DNA of 64,000 bases from Frankia nepalensis (GTDB taxonomy: Bacteria > Actinomycetota > Actinomycetes > Frankiales > Frankiaceae). The stretch covers positions 15,599 to 79,598 of the forward strand of contig NZ_JADWYU010000141.1 of NCBI RefSeq assembly GCF_016786325.1. The letters run 5' to 3'. Below, one piece after another: positions 16,866 to 26,071 of the stretch (the first letter of the stretch is position 1; every line of letters starts with the position of its first letter). The position numbers and the translations under genes were made by a program. The notes under the pieces were generated by a model that worked only from the letters and a program-made list of their open reading frames with translations, was not told where the DNA came from and did not search any database.

Positions 16866-19800
16866 TCACTCCGGGGACTCGGGCGGGAATGTGTAGTCCC
16901 AGGCAAGCTCCCAGGCGCACAGCCGGGAGTCCATGTCGGCGGTCGCCAGCAGCGTGCCGTCCCGGTTCAGGGTCGCCTGGTAGACCGGTGCCCGGTGGCT
17001 CTCCAACGTGCGCAGGCAGCGCCCGGACGAGACGTCCCACACCCGCACCTGGCGGTCCCAGTCGCCGGTGATCGCGAACGTCCCGTCGGCACTGAGGGCG
17101 AAGGCCTGTGGCGTTTTCGGCAGCCGCAGGGTCTGGCGCGTCTGTCCAGTGTCGGTGGCCCACACCCGCAGCACGTCGTGATCAGGCGTCGCGGCCAGCG
17201 CGCCGTCCGCGCTGAAGGCGATGGCGGGCTCGCCGGGAACATGGGTGCCGCCCGCGCGGTCCACGGAGAAGCGGAGCGCGCCGTCGCCGACGTCCCAGGC
17301 GCCGACCGACCGGCCTCCGGACACGAAGAGGGTCCGGCTGTCGGCGCTGAAGTCGAGGCGCTCGTATCGGGCGCGCGACCCCAGCGCCCACCTGGGACGG
17401 TCCGCGTCGAGCGACCACAGCTTGACGTCGTGGTCGACGAAGGGGTTGCCAGACAGGTCGACGTCCGGGCGGATGCCGCCGAGCGTGGCCGCATGCCGGC
17501 CGTCAGGGCTGAGCGCGACCGTGTGCACCGCGCCGTCGTGTGCCCGCACCTCGCGCAGGATCTCGCCCGTGGTCAGCCGGAGCAGGCGCAGGTCGCCGGA
17601 CTCGTAACCCATCAGGACGCGATCGTCCGTGGGCGTGAGCGCGAACGCGGAGATCGCGCCCAGCTCGGTGGTGAACAAGTACATGTTGCCGTCGGTGAGA
17701 CTCAACAACCGCACCGTGCCCTGAGCGGTCAGGACCACGAGCAGGCGCTCGTCGAGGGCGAACTGGATGTCCTGGGCACCCCCGCCGGTGCCACGGTCGA
17801 AGACATGCAGCCGCTCCCCGGCGGCGAAGTCCCAGACCTCCACCTCGCCGGTCCACCGGCCGGTCGCCGAGACCAGGCCGTCCCCGGTCATGGCCAGGGC
17901 CAACGGCCGCGTGAACACCCCGTTCCCGTCGAACGCGTACAGCGGCCACGCGCCGAGCAGGGCGGACCTGCGGCCGTGCGCGCCGACCCGCGCCCACGCC
18001 GCCCGCAGATCCGGGTGGCGGGCGAAACCCGGCATCTCCTGGGCGGACCGCAGGGCCTCGGCGGCGGCGGAGAGTCGACCCTGTGCCGTCAGGCCATCCA
18101 CCCGGTCCATCAGCTCGCCGAACACGTCCCGCGCCCCGGTGACCTCACGGGCTGACCGCGGCCGCGCGTAGCACCAGGGTGCCTGGTAGTCGGCGGCGGG
18201 CAGTGATCGGACCGCCACGTGGCCGCCGCCGATGCCGAGGACGACGACCTGGCCGTCGGCGCTGACCGTCGCGGTGCGCACCCACCGGCCATGGGATGGC
18301 AGCTGCTGGTCGAGCGTGCGCAGGCAGCGTCCGGTCGTGGCGTCCCACGCCTGAACCGGCACCCCGGCGTCGCCCGCCGTCACGACGGTCGGGCCGACCG
18401 AGCTCACCGCCAGGGACCCCACGGACCGCCAGGTGTGATCGACCTCGCTCACGACAGTGAGTCGGCGCGCGTCCCACAAGGTGAGCGGCCCGCGCCACCA
18501 GGCGACCACGGCGCACCGCGCGTCGGGGGACACCGCCGCGATGTCCATCGGGTACTTGCGCACGGGACTGCCGCCCAGCGTTCCCCTCGGCGGCCCGACC
18601 AGCGTCGCGGTACAGGTCCTGCTGGCCACGTCCCAGGTACGGACGGTTCCGTCGCCGTCTCCCATGAGCCCGCCGAACGACGCCGACAGTGCCCGGCCGC
18701 CGTCGTGGCTCAGCGCCAGCGCGCTGATCGCCCCCGTGTGGCGGTCCACCGTGCCGACGTATCGGGGCGTACCCGACTCCCAGATCCGGATCACGCCGCT
18801 CGCGGACCCCGTCGCGACGTACCGGCCGTCGCCGCTCACCGCCACGGCTGTCACGGCGGTATCCCCGTCGATCTTCTCCAGCTCCCGTCGCCGGCCGCGC
18901 CCGAGGTCCCACACCTCGGCGGCGCCGTCCCGGACGGCGAGCCCGACCGTGCCGGCCGCGTCCATCGCCACGGCCGTGACGGGCTGTCCGCGCTTCGTGA
19001 GGGTGCGCCGCACCCGCCGCCTGCCGCGCGCCGGCGCCCAGAGCAGCAGCCTGCCCCCGCGGTCGCCGGACAGGACGAGGCCGCCGTCGGCGCTGCTCGC
19101 GACGGCCGACACGTCCGCGTCGTGGTCGTCGAGGCCCACGTGGACCCGCGGCGGGCGATGCTCCCACGCGGTGAGCGCCGCGGCGACGTCCGCCGAGTCC
19201 GGGTCGGCGGCGGACGCCTCCCGCAACAGTTCCCCGGCCCGCTCGTCCTCGTGCCGCTCCAGCTGCGCGGCGCCGAGGAGCAGGGCGCCGTGCCCCGCCG
19301 GCCCGCCGCCGTCGGCGGCGAGCGCCGCCTCGACGTCCGTGACGAGCTCCTCGCCGGTCTGCCGGCCCGACCGCCAGCGGTGCAGGCCGAGGTTGTAGAC
19401 CGAGGGAAGGTGGTACGGGTCGGTGTCGAGAGCCCGCGACCACAGCTGTTCGGCCTCCTCGATCAGGCCCAGGTCCAGGAACGACAGGGCCTGGTTCGAC
19501 AGGCCGTCCGCCAGCAGGCGCGCCGGCCTGGGCACGGGCCGTTCGTAGGCGGCGCCGACGAGCTCGGGGTACAGCCCGCACAGCCGTGCCGCCACGTCGG
19601 CGAGGCTCGCGGGGCGGGCGGCCGGGTCGGCGGCGAAGCACTCGCGCAGCAGGACCGCCACGTCCGCGGGCATCGGCGGGATCCGCGGGTCGCGGGCGCC
19701 GCCGTCGCGCCCGAACGCGTCGAGCGCGTCCCCGGCCGCCGGGCCGTGGCGCCACGGCCGGCCGCCCGCGAACATCTCCAGGACGGTCACCGCCCAGGAC

Positions 19801-20465
19801 CACACGTCCGTCGCGGTGGTCAGCCGGACGCTCCGGTCCACGGCGGCGCTGGCCTGTTCCGGCGAGCAGTAGGCGGGCGTCATCCCGCCGAAGCTGACTC
19901 CCACCGGACCGTCCGGTGGCCGGGCGGGGGCGCTCTCGTCGGCGGCCGCCCGCGCCTTGGCCACGCCGAAGTCGGTCACCTTGGCCGTGCCGTCCGGTTC
20001 CAGCATCACGTTGGCGGGTTTGACGTCCATGTGGACGAGCCCGGCCTCGTGCGCGTGGGCGAGGCCCCACGCCATCTGGACGGCCGTGTCGAGAATCCGG
20101 CCGAGAGCGGCCCGCCCGCCGCCCGCGTAAAGGCCCCGGCCGCTCACGGCCTGCGCGAGGCTTCCGCCGTCCACCCACTCGGCGAACACCCGGGGGATGT
20201 CGTCGATGGTGCGGACGTACGCGCAGGCGACCGTGTGCGGGTGCAGCCCGAGTTTCACCCAGGTGGCGGCCTCGGCCTCGAAACGGGCGCGGCCCGTCGG
20301 CGTGCGGACCGTCTTCGAGCGCGGCGTCTTCACGGCCATGTCGACCCGCCAGCCGCGATGACGCACCCGGTGAACGACGCCCATGCCGCCGCTGTGCACC
20401 ACGTCGAGCACCTCGTACAGGCCGAGCACCACGTCGCCCGGTTCCCAGTCCCCAACCCGCGTCAT
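16866..20465 (-). CDS. Ser/Thr protein kinase with WD40 repeats
   Basis: A 1199-residue soluble kinase with a C-terminal repeat platform. The kinase domain covers about 1-280: glycine loop HSGGMGVVH (24-32), VAIK lysine at K46, catalytic loop HMDVKPANVML (145-155) and DFG at 165-167. A TPR-like stretch (SNQALSFLDLGLIEEAEQLWSRAL) follows, then two blocks of WD40-type repeats, for example SADGGLVLSGDRGG, SGDGRYVATGSASGV, SPDARCAVVAW and SADGTFAITGDW. WD40 kinases of Frankia and Streptomyces scaffold signalling complexes. The catalytic loop has HMD instead of HRD, so activation may not need phosphorylation of the loop. Start at 20465 avoids a basic, repeat-derived 66-residue extension. No membrane segment is seen. 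Confidence 0.9.
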   Translation of the reverse strand: MTRVGDWEPGDVVLGLYEVLDVVHSGGMGVVHRVRHRGWRVDMAVKTPRSKTVRTPTGRARFEAEAATWVKLGLHPHTVACAYVRTIDDIPRVFAEWVDGGSLAQAVSGRGLYAGGGRAALGRILDTAVQMAWGLAHAHEAGLVHMDVKPANVMLEPDGTAKVTDFGVAKARAAADESAPARPPDGPVGVSFGGMTPAYCSPEQASAAVDRSVRLTTATDVWSWAVTVLEMFAGGRPWRHGPAAGDALDAFGRDGGARDPRIPPMPADVAVLLRECFAADPAARPASLADVAARLCGLYPELVGAAYERPVPRPARLLADGLSNQALSFLDLGLIEEAEQLWSRALDTDPYHLPSVYNLGLHRWRSGRQTGEELVTDVEAALAADGGGPAGHGALLLGAAQLERHEDERAGELLREASAADPDSADVAAALTAWEHRPPRVHVGLDDHDADVSAVASSADGGLVLSGDRGGRLLLWAPARGRRRVRRTLTKRGQPVTAVAMDAAGTVGLAVRDGAAEVWDLGRGRRRELEKIDGDTAVTAVAVSGDGRYVATGSASGVIRIWESGTPRYVGTVDRHTGAISALALSHDGGRALSASFGGLMGDGDGTVRTWDVASRTCTATLVGPPRGTLGGSPVRKYPMDIAAVSPDARCAVVAWWRGPLTLWDARRLTVVSEVDHTWRSVGSLAVSSVGPTVVTAGDAGVPVQAWDATTGRCLRTLDQQLPSHGRWVRTATVSADGQVVVLGIGGGHVAVRSLPAADYQAPWCYARPRSAREVTGARDVFGELMDRVDGLTAQGRLSAAAEALRSAQEMPGFARHPDLRAAWARVGAHGRRSALLGAWPLYAFDGNGVFTRPLALAMTGDGLVSATGRWTGEVEVWDFAAGERLHVFDRGTGGGAQDIQFALDERLLVVLTAQGTVRLLSLTDGNMYLFTTELGAISAFALTPTDDRVLMGYESGDLRLLRLTTGEILREVRAHDGAVHTVALSPDGRHAATLGGIRPDVDLSGNPFVDHDVKLWSLDADRPRWALGSRARYERLDFSADSRTLFVSGGRSVGAWDVGDGALRFSVDRAGGTHVPGEPAIAFSADGALAATPDHDVLRVWATDTGQTRQTLRLPKTPQAFALSADGTFAITGDWDRQVRVWDVSSGRCLRTLESHRAPVYQATLNRDGTLLATADMDSRLCAWELAWDYTFPPESPE

Positions 20466-20990
20466 GGCTTCAGCCGACCAGCGGGTCGAGAGACCCCGGC
20501 GCGCCGAAGAAACCCTGCGCGGCGAAGAAACCCCGCGCCGAAGAAACCCCGCGTCCGCATGCGGCCCCCGTCGTCTGGCCGAAACATGTCGCAAGAACCA
20601 GACTACTCCTGACGGAAGAGCGTTCAGTACGTGTTCGGGGACCACCACGTCGGGCGAAAACATTCGATCTTGACCACAAATCGTTCATTCCCGAGACCTC
20701 ACGGCGGGCCGGCGGCACCTTTGAGGACGGGCAGCCAGGCGACCGGAACGCCTGATCGTAAGAAACCGCGGTCATGTCCGCTGGCCCTGGCCGACGGAAC
20801 AGACCGACGAGGAGCCGCTGTCTGCCCGCGCCGGCGCCTGCCGCCCGGCGCCGTCCATACAGAAAGCAGGGCATGTTCAGCAACCGGATGAGGCCTCCGC
20901 TCGAGGTCACCATCGGCGGGCACCCGTCCACCCGCGGATCCGCGGCGACCCGCGACCCGAGGCCTGCCTGGTCATCTGGCCGGCGATGGT
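20466..20990. other. 525-base gap between kinase and marR genes
   Basis: No gene recognised. It holds the leader of the kinase gene and a short direct-repeat array (20503-20552). Open frames on the minus strand here owe their length to high GC and translate to Arg/Gly-rich text. An A/T-rich patch at about 20600-20690 is the best candidate for the kinase promoter. Confidence 0.5.
20503..20552. repeat. Three tandem 16-17 bp units upstream of kinase gene
   Basis: Near-identical units GCCGAAGAAACCCCGC at 20503, 20521 and 20537, with a one-base change in the first (CTGC end) and GGCG for GCCG in the second. They lie 38-87 bases upstream of the kinase ATG, so they may fall in its untranslated leader. 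Confidence 0.8.
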
Positions 20991-21563
20991 TCAGTCGTCG
21001 GACCGGTCGCGGCTGCTCCCGCCGCGGTCGGCGTCGCCGTCCCGGTCACCGTCGCGGTCGCGGTCGTCGAGGGCGTCGAGCATCGCGGTGAGCACGCGTA
21101 GGGTCGCGTCGACGTCGGCGCCGGTGATGGTCCCGGCGACCTGGCGCAGCAGGTCGTGCTCGCGCGCGGCCACGGCGCCGATCGCCTGGCCACCGGTGGG
21201 CGTGAGCCGGACGTGGTGGGAACGGCGGTGGGCGGGATTGTCGACGGTCTCGACCCAGCCAGCGGCCCGGGCGTCGTTGACCATCCGCTGCACGAACTGG
21301 CGGCTGAGGTCCTGGTCGCGGGCCAGCTGGGGAACGGTCAGCGTGCCGCGCCGGCGCAACTGGTCCAGCACGGCGCGGACGCCGACGGACATGCCCATCG
21401 CTGGTTGGCTGCGTTCGACCACGCGCAGGACCTTGCGGTACAGCGGGCCGACGACGAGGTAGACCTCGGCCAGTCGGTTCGCCAGGTCGTCGGGCGCGAG
21501 CTGCGCCTCTGGGCTGGGCGCGTCGGGGCCGGGCGAGAGGCGGTTGGGCCGGGAGGAGCTCAC
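20991..21563 (-). CDS. MarR family transcriptional regulator
   Basis: A 190-residue regulator. The winged HTH is at about residues 70-130: LRRRGTLTVPQLARDQDLSRQFVQRMVNDARAAGWVETVDNPAHRRSHHVRLT in overlapping order, including the wing DNPAHRRSHHVRLT. The C-terminus is a run of Asp/Arg/Gly (DRDGDRDGDADRGG). It is divergent from the hydrolase at 21624, with two 17-base operators between, an arrangement typical of MarR autoregulation. Proteins of this type often respond to phenolic or lipophilic ligands. The start is GTG 21563; an overlapping frame from 21570 is a shadow. Confidence 0.9.
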   Translation of the reverse strand: MSSSRPNRLSPGPDAPSPEAQLAPDDLANRLAEVYLVVGPLYRKVLRVVERSQPAMGMSVGVRAVLDQLRRRGTLTVPQLARDQDLSRQFVQRMVNDARAAGWVETVDNPAHRRSHHVRLTPTGGQAIGAVAAREHDLLRQVAGTITGADVDATLRVLTAMLDALDDRDRDGDRDGDADRGGSSRDRSDD

Positions 21564-21575
21564 AGGTCAAGGTTA

Positions 21576-21592
21576 TGACACCTGGGTTGTCA
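21576..21592. promoter_or_regulatory. MarR operator 1
   Basis: TGACACCTGGGTTGTCA, a 17-base near-palindrome (one mismatch in the seven-base arms), 13 bases before the marR start. Confidence 0.8.
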
Positions 21593-21607
21593 ATCCTCGT
21601 TACGGCA

Positions 21608-21624
21608 TGACACCTTGGGTGTCA
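21608..21624. promoter_or_regulatory. MarR operator 2
   Basis: TGACACCTTGGGTGTCA, a perfect 7-3-7 palindrome whose last base is the A of the hydrolase ATG. It starts 32 bases after the first copy, three helical turns, so bound dimers would sit on the same face of DNA. Repressor here would block both promoter and start codon of the hydrolase gene. Confidence 0.85.
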
Positions 21625-22475
21625 TGACCGCGATGCTGGCTCCTCTGCGCACCCTCGACCTCGGCGACCAGCGCATCGCCTATCTGGACCGCGACCTGGG
21701 CGCCGGCGGCATCCCGCTGGTCCTCCTGCACGGCGGCGGGGTCGATCACCGGATGTGGTCCGCCCAGCTCGACGCGTTCCCCGAGCGCCGCGTCCTGGTG
21801 CCGGATGCCCGTGGGCACGGCTGGTCCTCGACGCCGTCGATGCCCTACCGTCTCTGCGACGACGTCGTCGCCCTCCTCGACGCGCTGGAGATCGACCGGG
21901 CAGTCCTGGTGGGCGTGTCGATGGGTGGGGGCACCGCCGTGGACACCGCCCTCGAACACCCCGACCGGGTGGCCGGCCTCGTGGTGAGTGGTACCGGCAC
22001 CAGCGAGCCGGACTTCCAGGAGCCCTGGGTGCTCGACATCCAGGAGACCTGGCGGCGTACGGAGGAAGCCGGCGACCTCGAGGGCTGGATCGAGGCGTTC
22101 ATGCGGTTCGTGCCCGGACCTCGTCGCGGCGCCAACGCCGTCGAGCCCGACGTGACCCGCCTCGTCGACACGATGGTGCGGGGCACGCTGGCCACCCACC
22201 TCCTGCGCGGGCCCGGAGGAGCGCCGGTGCCCCCGCACCCGCCGACCCCGGTCACCGACACGTGGGCGCGCGTGCCGCGGATCGGCGTGCCGGTGCTCGC
22301 GGCGGTCGGGGCGCTGGACGGCGACGACCACCTGCGGATGGGCCGGCGGCTCGCCGACTCCGTCCCGCACGGGAGCCTCGTGACCATCGACGGCACCGCC
22401 CACTACCCGAATATGGAACGCCCGGACGCCTTCAACGCCGCCATCGCCGGCTTTCTCGCGACTCACCACCTCTGA
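21624..22475 (+). CDS. Alpha/beta hydrolase
   Basis: A 283-residue alpha/beta hydrolase. The order is clear: VLLHGGGVDHRMW (oxyanion HGG), DARGHGWSS, then the nucleophile elbow GVSMGGGTAVDTALEHPDRV with Ser in GxSMGG, a cap region, VPVLAAVGALDGDDH with the acid, and HYPNMERPDAFN with the catalytic His. ATG 21624 is used; the upstream TTG at 21615 falls inside the operator. Regulated by the divergent MarR protein. Substrate unknown; lactonase, esterase or C-C hydrolase roles are possible. Confidence 0.88.
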   Translation: MTAMLAPLRTLDLGDQRIAYLDRDLGAGGIPLVLLHGGGVDHRMWSAQLDAFPERRVLVPDARGHGWSSTPSMPYRLCDDVVALLDALEIDRAVLVGVSMGGGTAVDTALEHPDRVAGLVVSGTGTSEPDFQEPWVLDIQETWRRTEEAGDLEGWIEAFMRFVPGPRRGANAVEPDVTRLVDTMVRGTLATHLLRGPGGAPVPPHPPTPVTDTWARVPRIGVPVLAAVGALDGDDHLRMGRRLADSVPHGSLVTIDGTAHYPNMERPDAFNAAIAGFLATHHL

Positions 22476-22546
22476 CCCGCCCCTCCGCCCGAGGCAGACG
22501 GCGGCCGTCAGGACGGCACCAGACCGGCGTTGGCGACGGACAGTTG

Positions 22547-22797
22547 ATGGACCTGTTCGACCTGGCCAGCCGCACCCTTGGCGGCGCCGACCTCCGCGGG
22601 GTCGGCCTCGACGCCGCGGACCCGACCGGTGCCCGGCTGGACCGGGCGGACCTGACCGGTACCGTGCTGGCCAGGGCGAACCCGACCGACGCGCTCGAGC
22701 GGGCGCGGGGCAGGTGGATGTGGCGTTCGGGGACGAGGGGACGCGGCTGCCGGCGGGGCCTTCGCGGCCGGCGTCGTGGCTGCCGGCCACGAGTTGA
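22547..22797 (+). pseudogene. Pentapeptide-repeat protein fragment with frameshift
   Basis: From ATG 22547 the frame gives GGADLRGVGLDAADPTGARL and ADLTGTVLARANPTD, a run of A(D/N)LxG-like pentapeptides. Near 22700 the sense is lost in this frame but continues in the next one as AGQVDVAFGDEGTRLPAG, the usual end of actinobacterial pentapeptide proteins (F.D..T.LPAG), to a TGA at 22795. A one-base shift between about 22690 and 22710 explains this. The fragment has few repeats and its N-terminal half is missing, so it is best read as a decayed copy. Confidence 0.65.
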
Positions 22798-22963
22798 CAG
22801 GGCTGCGCGGGCGGCCGGCCGGACCCGGCGGCGGCCGTCCTCGACGCGGTCGTCGACGTGACCAGCGCGCCCGCGGCCGAGGGAGCCGAAGCCGCTCCAG
22901 CCAGAACGGCGGAAAGTCATGGCTTGGCTACATAGTGTCGCTGACGGCCGTTCCGTGGTTCTG

Positions 22964-22993
22964 TATACGGCATAGGATACGAGGCCGTATACA
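22964..22993. promoter_or_regulatory. Inverted repeat upstream of amidohydrolase-permease genes
   Basis: Perfect 9-base arms GTATACGGC (22964-22972) and GCCGTATAC (22985-22993) with 12 bases between. Each arm carries GTATAC, a core often bound by GntR-type repressors. It stands out from the GC-rich surroundings and lies 276 bases before the next start codon. Confidence 0.7.
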
Positions 22994-23269
22994 TCATTTA
23001 CTGCTGCGTTACACAGCGACACGCGGCCCGAAACCAGGCGGCCCGACAGTCATCGCCAGGCAGCTAGCGCCCGCGGTATCCAGGCCCAAACCCCGACCGA
23101 ATCGCACGTATGAGGTCTCCCGAGTCCGGGTATCCGGCCGGCTTGCCCCTGTCCCGGTCCTCGTCCCCGTACAGCGATCCGAGCAATGAGCCGACGGCCG
23201 TACTGGCCGGTTCGGTACTTCCAGGTCGCCGCATACCGTCCCCGTCTCCGCCGACGACAGGACTCTGGC

Positions 23270-23971
23270 ATGACAAGCGCACCACTCACCCTCCTGGCAC
23301 GTCCATACGACTTCACCTTCGACCCGGCCACGACCGCGCTCGTCGTCATCGACATGCAGCGCGACTTCATGGAGCCGGGCGGTTTCGGTGAAAGCCTCGG
23401 TAACGACGTGTCCCAACTGCGGAGCACCATCGAGCCGCTGGCGGCGGTTCTCGCCGCGGTCCGCGCCGCCGGCCTGACCGTCATCCACACCCGAGAAGGC
23501 CACCTGCCGGACCTCTCGGACCTGCCCCCGGCCAAGCTGAACCGGGGGGACGCGGCCCTGAAGATCGGCGACGTGGGCCCGAAGGGGCGAATTCTCATTC
23601 GCGGCGAATACGGCCAGGACATCATCGACGAACTCGCGCCGGTCGAGGGCGAGATCGTCATCGACAAGCCGGGGAAGGGTGCTTTCTACGCCACCTCGTT
23701 CGGCGACGTCCTGGCGGAGAAGGGCATAAAGAGCCTCGTCGTCACCGGGGTCACGACCGAGGTGTGCGTGCACACGACGGTCCGGGAGGCCAACGACCGC
23801 GGTTACGAGTGCCTGGTCCTTTCCGACTGCGTCGGCAGCTACTTCCCGGAGTTCCAGCGGGTCGCGCTCGAAATGATCGCCGCCCAGGGCGGCATCTTCG
23901 GCTGGGTCGCGCCGTCGGCCGCGTTCATCGACGCGCTCGCGCCCCTCTCGGCGGCGTCGGCCGCCCAGTAA
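23270..23971 (+). CDS. Isochorismatase-like cysteine hydrolase
   Basis: A 233-residue enzyme of the isochorismatase-like cysteine hydrolases that includes RutB, biuret hydrolase and nicotinamidase. The triad is visible: Asp in [10 protein letters not shown], Lys in [12 protein letters not shown], and Cys in [17 protein letters not shown] with the preceding cis-peptide [26 protein letters not shown] fits the ureidoacrylate/biuret amidase branch rather than isochorismatase proper. The start at 23270 is preferred to an upstream frame. It lies 181 bases before an NCS2-type permease on the same strand, so together they probably import and hydrolyse a nitrogen-rich ring or urea derivative. No regulator gene is adjacent. 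Confidence 0.85.
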   Translation: MTSAPLTLLARPYDFTFDPATTALVVIDMQRDFMEPGGFGESLGNDVSQLRSTIEPLAAVLAAVRAAGLTVIHTREGHLPDLSDLPPAKLNRGDAALKIGDVGPKGRILIRGEYGQDIIDELAPVEGEIVIDKPGKGAFYATSFGDVLAEKGIKSLVVTGVTTEVCVHTTVREANDRGYECLVLSDCVGSYFPEFQRVALEMIAAQGGIFGWVAPSAAFIDALAPLSAASAAQ

Positions 23972-24152
23972 CCGGCGCCCAGGCGCCCAGTAGCGGGCGC
24001 CGAAGCGCCGAGTGACCGCCGGCCGGTGACCGCCGGCGGTGATTCAGGAATCCGGCCGCCGCGCGCCGGGCCGGCCACGACCGGCCCGCGGCCGCGGCGA
24101 GCGCCCGGGCAGCCGCGTCGCGGCTGTGCCCACCGTCATCGAGGAGTCTGTC

Positions 24153-25811
24153 ATGGTGAAGTTCCCAGGGACGGGCGGCACAGCCACCGCCGGTCCGCCG
24201 CTGTGGGTCCGGGGCGACCTCAACGCGTTCTTCGGGCTCGGCATCAACGTGCTGGTCAACGTCCTGGTGCTGACCGGGCTGTGTATCGGCGTCGTCGCCA
24301 TTCCCAAGGGAGACGTGCTCGGCACGATTCTGCCCGCTCTCGGGATCGCACTGATCCTGGGAAACCTGTACTACACCTACCTGGCCCGCCGGCTCGCGGT
24401 GAAAGAGGGCCGGTCGGACGTCACGGCGATGCCCTACGGCCCCAGCGTGCCGCACATGTTCATCGTCACGTTCGTCATCATGCTGCCGATCTACCTCAAG
24501 ACGAAGGACCCGTTCAAGGCGTGGGAAGCCGGCATGGCATGGGCCTTCATCATCGGCGTGATCGTCATGCTCGGCGCGTTCGTCGGGCCCACGATCCGCC
24601 GCTACGCCCCCCGGGCGGCCATGCTGGGCACGCTGGCGGGCATCTCGATCGCCTTCATCTCGATGCGGCCGGCAGGGCAGATGTGGGAGGCGGCCTGGAT
24701 CTCGCTGCCGGTCTTCGCCCTGCTCCTCGTCGGACTGCTCACCGACATCAAGCTCCCCTGGAATCTGCCGATCGGGGCGGTCGCGCTGCTGGTGGGCACC
24801 GCGATCGGCTGGATCGGCGGTTTCATGGACGCCCCGGACGTGAGCTCGGCGGCCAAGGACATCGCGCTGGCGGTACCCGACTTCCGGTTCGACATGCTCT
24901 TCTCGGGGCTGGCGGACCTCTCGCCGCTGCTGGCGACGGCCATCCCGCTCGGCGTCTACAACTTCACCGAGGCCATGACCAACGTGGAGAGCGCCGCGTC
25001 GGCCGGTGACAACTACAACCTGCGCGCGGTCCTGCTCGCCGACGGCTTCGGCGCCGTGGTCGGTTCCTGCCTGGGCTCGCCGTTCCCGCCCGCCGTCTAC
25101 ATCGGCCACCCGGGCTGGAAGGGCGCCGGCGGCCGCACCGGCTATTCGCTGGCCACCGGAGTGATGATCGCGGTCCTGTGCTTCTTTGGCCTGTTCAGTC
25201 TCCTCGGCGCGGTACTCCCGCTGCCGGCGATCGTGCCGATCCTGCTCTACATCGGCCTGCTGATCGGCGCCCAGGCCTTCCAGGTCTCGCCCAGGGCGCA
25301 CGCGGCCGCGGTGGTCGCGGCCCTGTTGCCCAACATCGCCTCGTGGGCGGTCGGGCTGATGGACAACGCGCTGGCGGCCGCCGGCACCACGGCGACCCAG
25401 GTGGGCTACGACAAGATCAATCAGGCTGGGGTCGTCTACGAAGGTCTGATGATCTTTGGTCAGGGGGCGATCCTGGCCGGCCTGGTGCTCGGCTCGATCG
25501 TCGCCTTCATCATCGACAAACGGTTCGTCCCCGCGGCGATCTTCTCGGTGGTCGGCGCGGTGCTGTCGTTCATCGGCCTGATCCATGGCGAGAAGGTCGA
25601 GTGGGACGCCAACGGCCAGGTGGCCCTGGGCTACCTGATCCTGGCCGCGGTCTGCGTCGCCTTCGCCCTGACCAAGCCGGCGCCGCGGGTGCCGGACGCG
25701 GACGAGATCGAGCTGGAGCGCGTCCACGGGGTGCCCCAGCAGCCGAAGAAGCAGGACAAGGACAGCAGCGAGCCCGGCTCCGCGCCGGAGGTGCCGGCCC
25801 CCGCGAGCTGA
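24153..25811 (+). CDS. NCS2-like (purine/pyrimidine-type) permease
   Basis: A 552-residue polytopic membrane protein with about 12-14 hydrophobic helices, for example FFGLGINVLVNVLVLTGL, AFIIGVIVMLGAFVGPTI, PVFALLLVGLLTD, YSLATGVMIAVLCFFGLF and IVAFIIDKRF. The core segments MPYGPSVPHMF near helix 3 and YNFTEAMTNVESAASAGDNY with VGSCLGSPFPP resemble the substrate-binding helices of the NCS2/AzgA superfamily (uracil, xanthine, guanine carriers). ATG 24153 has GAGGAG six bases upstream. The charged C-terminus is cytoplasmic. Coupled with the amidohydrolase upstream; solute not determined. Confidence 0.82.
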   Translation: MVKFPGTGGTATAGPPLWVRGDLNAFFGLGINVLVNVLVLTGLCIGVVAIPKGDVLGTILPALGIALILGNLYYTYLARRLAVKEGRSDVTAMPYGPSVPHMFIVTFVIMLPIYLKTKDPFKAWEAGMAWAFIIGVIVMLGAFVGPTIRRYAPRAAMLGTLAGISIAFISMRPAGQMWEAAWISLPVFALLLVGLLTDIKLPWNLPIGAVALLVGTAIGWIGGFMDAPDVSSAAKDIALAVPDFRFDMLFSGLADLSPLLATAIPLGVYNFTEAMTNVESAASAGDNYNLRAVLLADGFGAVVGSCLGSPFPPAVYIGHPGWKGAGGRTGYSLATGVMIAVLCFFGLFSLLGAVLPLPAIVPILLYIGLLIGAQAFQVSPRAHAAAVVAALLPNIASWAVGLMDNALAAAGTTATQVGYDKINQAGVVYEGLMIFGQGAILAGLVLGSIVAFIIDKRFVPAAIFSVVGAVLSFIGLIHGEKVEWDANGQVALGYLILAAVCVAFALTKPAPRVPDADEIELERVHGVPQQPKKQDKDSSEPGSAPEVPAPAS

Positions 25812-26071
25812 CCAGTCTGACCGCCGTCCGCCGCCGCCGTCCGCCGCCGCCCGCGGCGGCGCCGGGGCCAGGCCCGGCGGCGCGCGCGGTACACCAGTTC
25901 GTCCTGGGCACCCAGTTAGGCGGGGCGCGCGGCGGGCGGGCGCGCCCCGCCGAACACGGCCCTGTCGCGTGCCGCGACCGGAGAACGAAAAGGTTCTCCC
26001 GGCGTCCCCTCTCGGTTACCTGGACGATCCGAGCTCCGTCGAGGAAATACGCGGGAATGTCGGCTCCCAGG

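Noticed and set aside
18145-20178. Long overlapping frame opposite and beside the kinase gene
   Set aside because: Arg/Gly/Pro-rich frameshift text of the kinase gene, not an independent protein.
23925-25727. 600-residue minus-strand frame
   Set aside because: Lies opposite the NCS2 permease; its Asp/Arg/His-rich text is a typical shadow of a hydrophobic gene.
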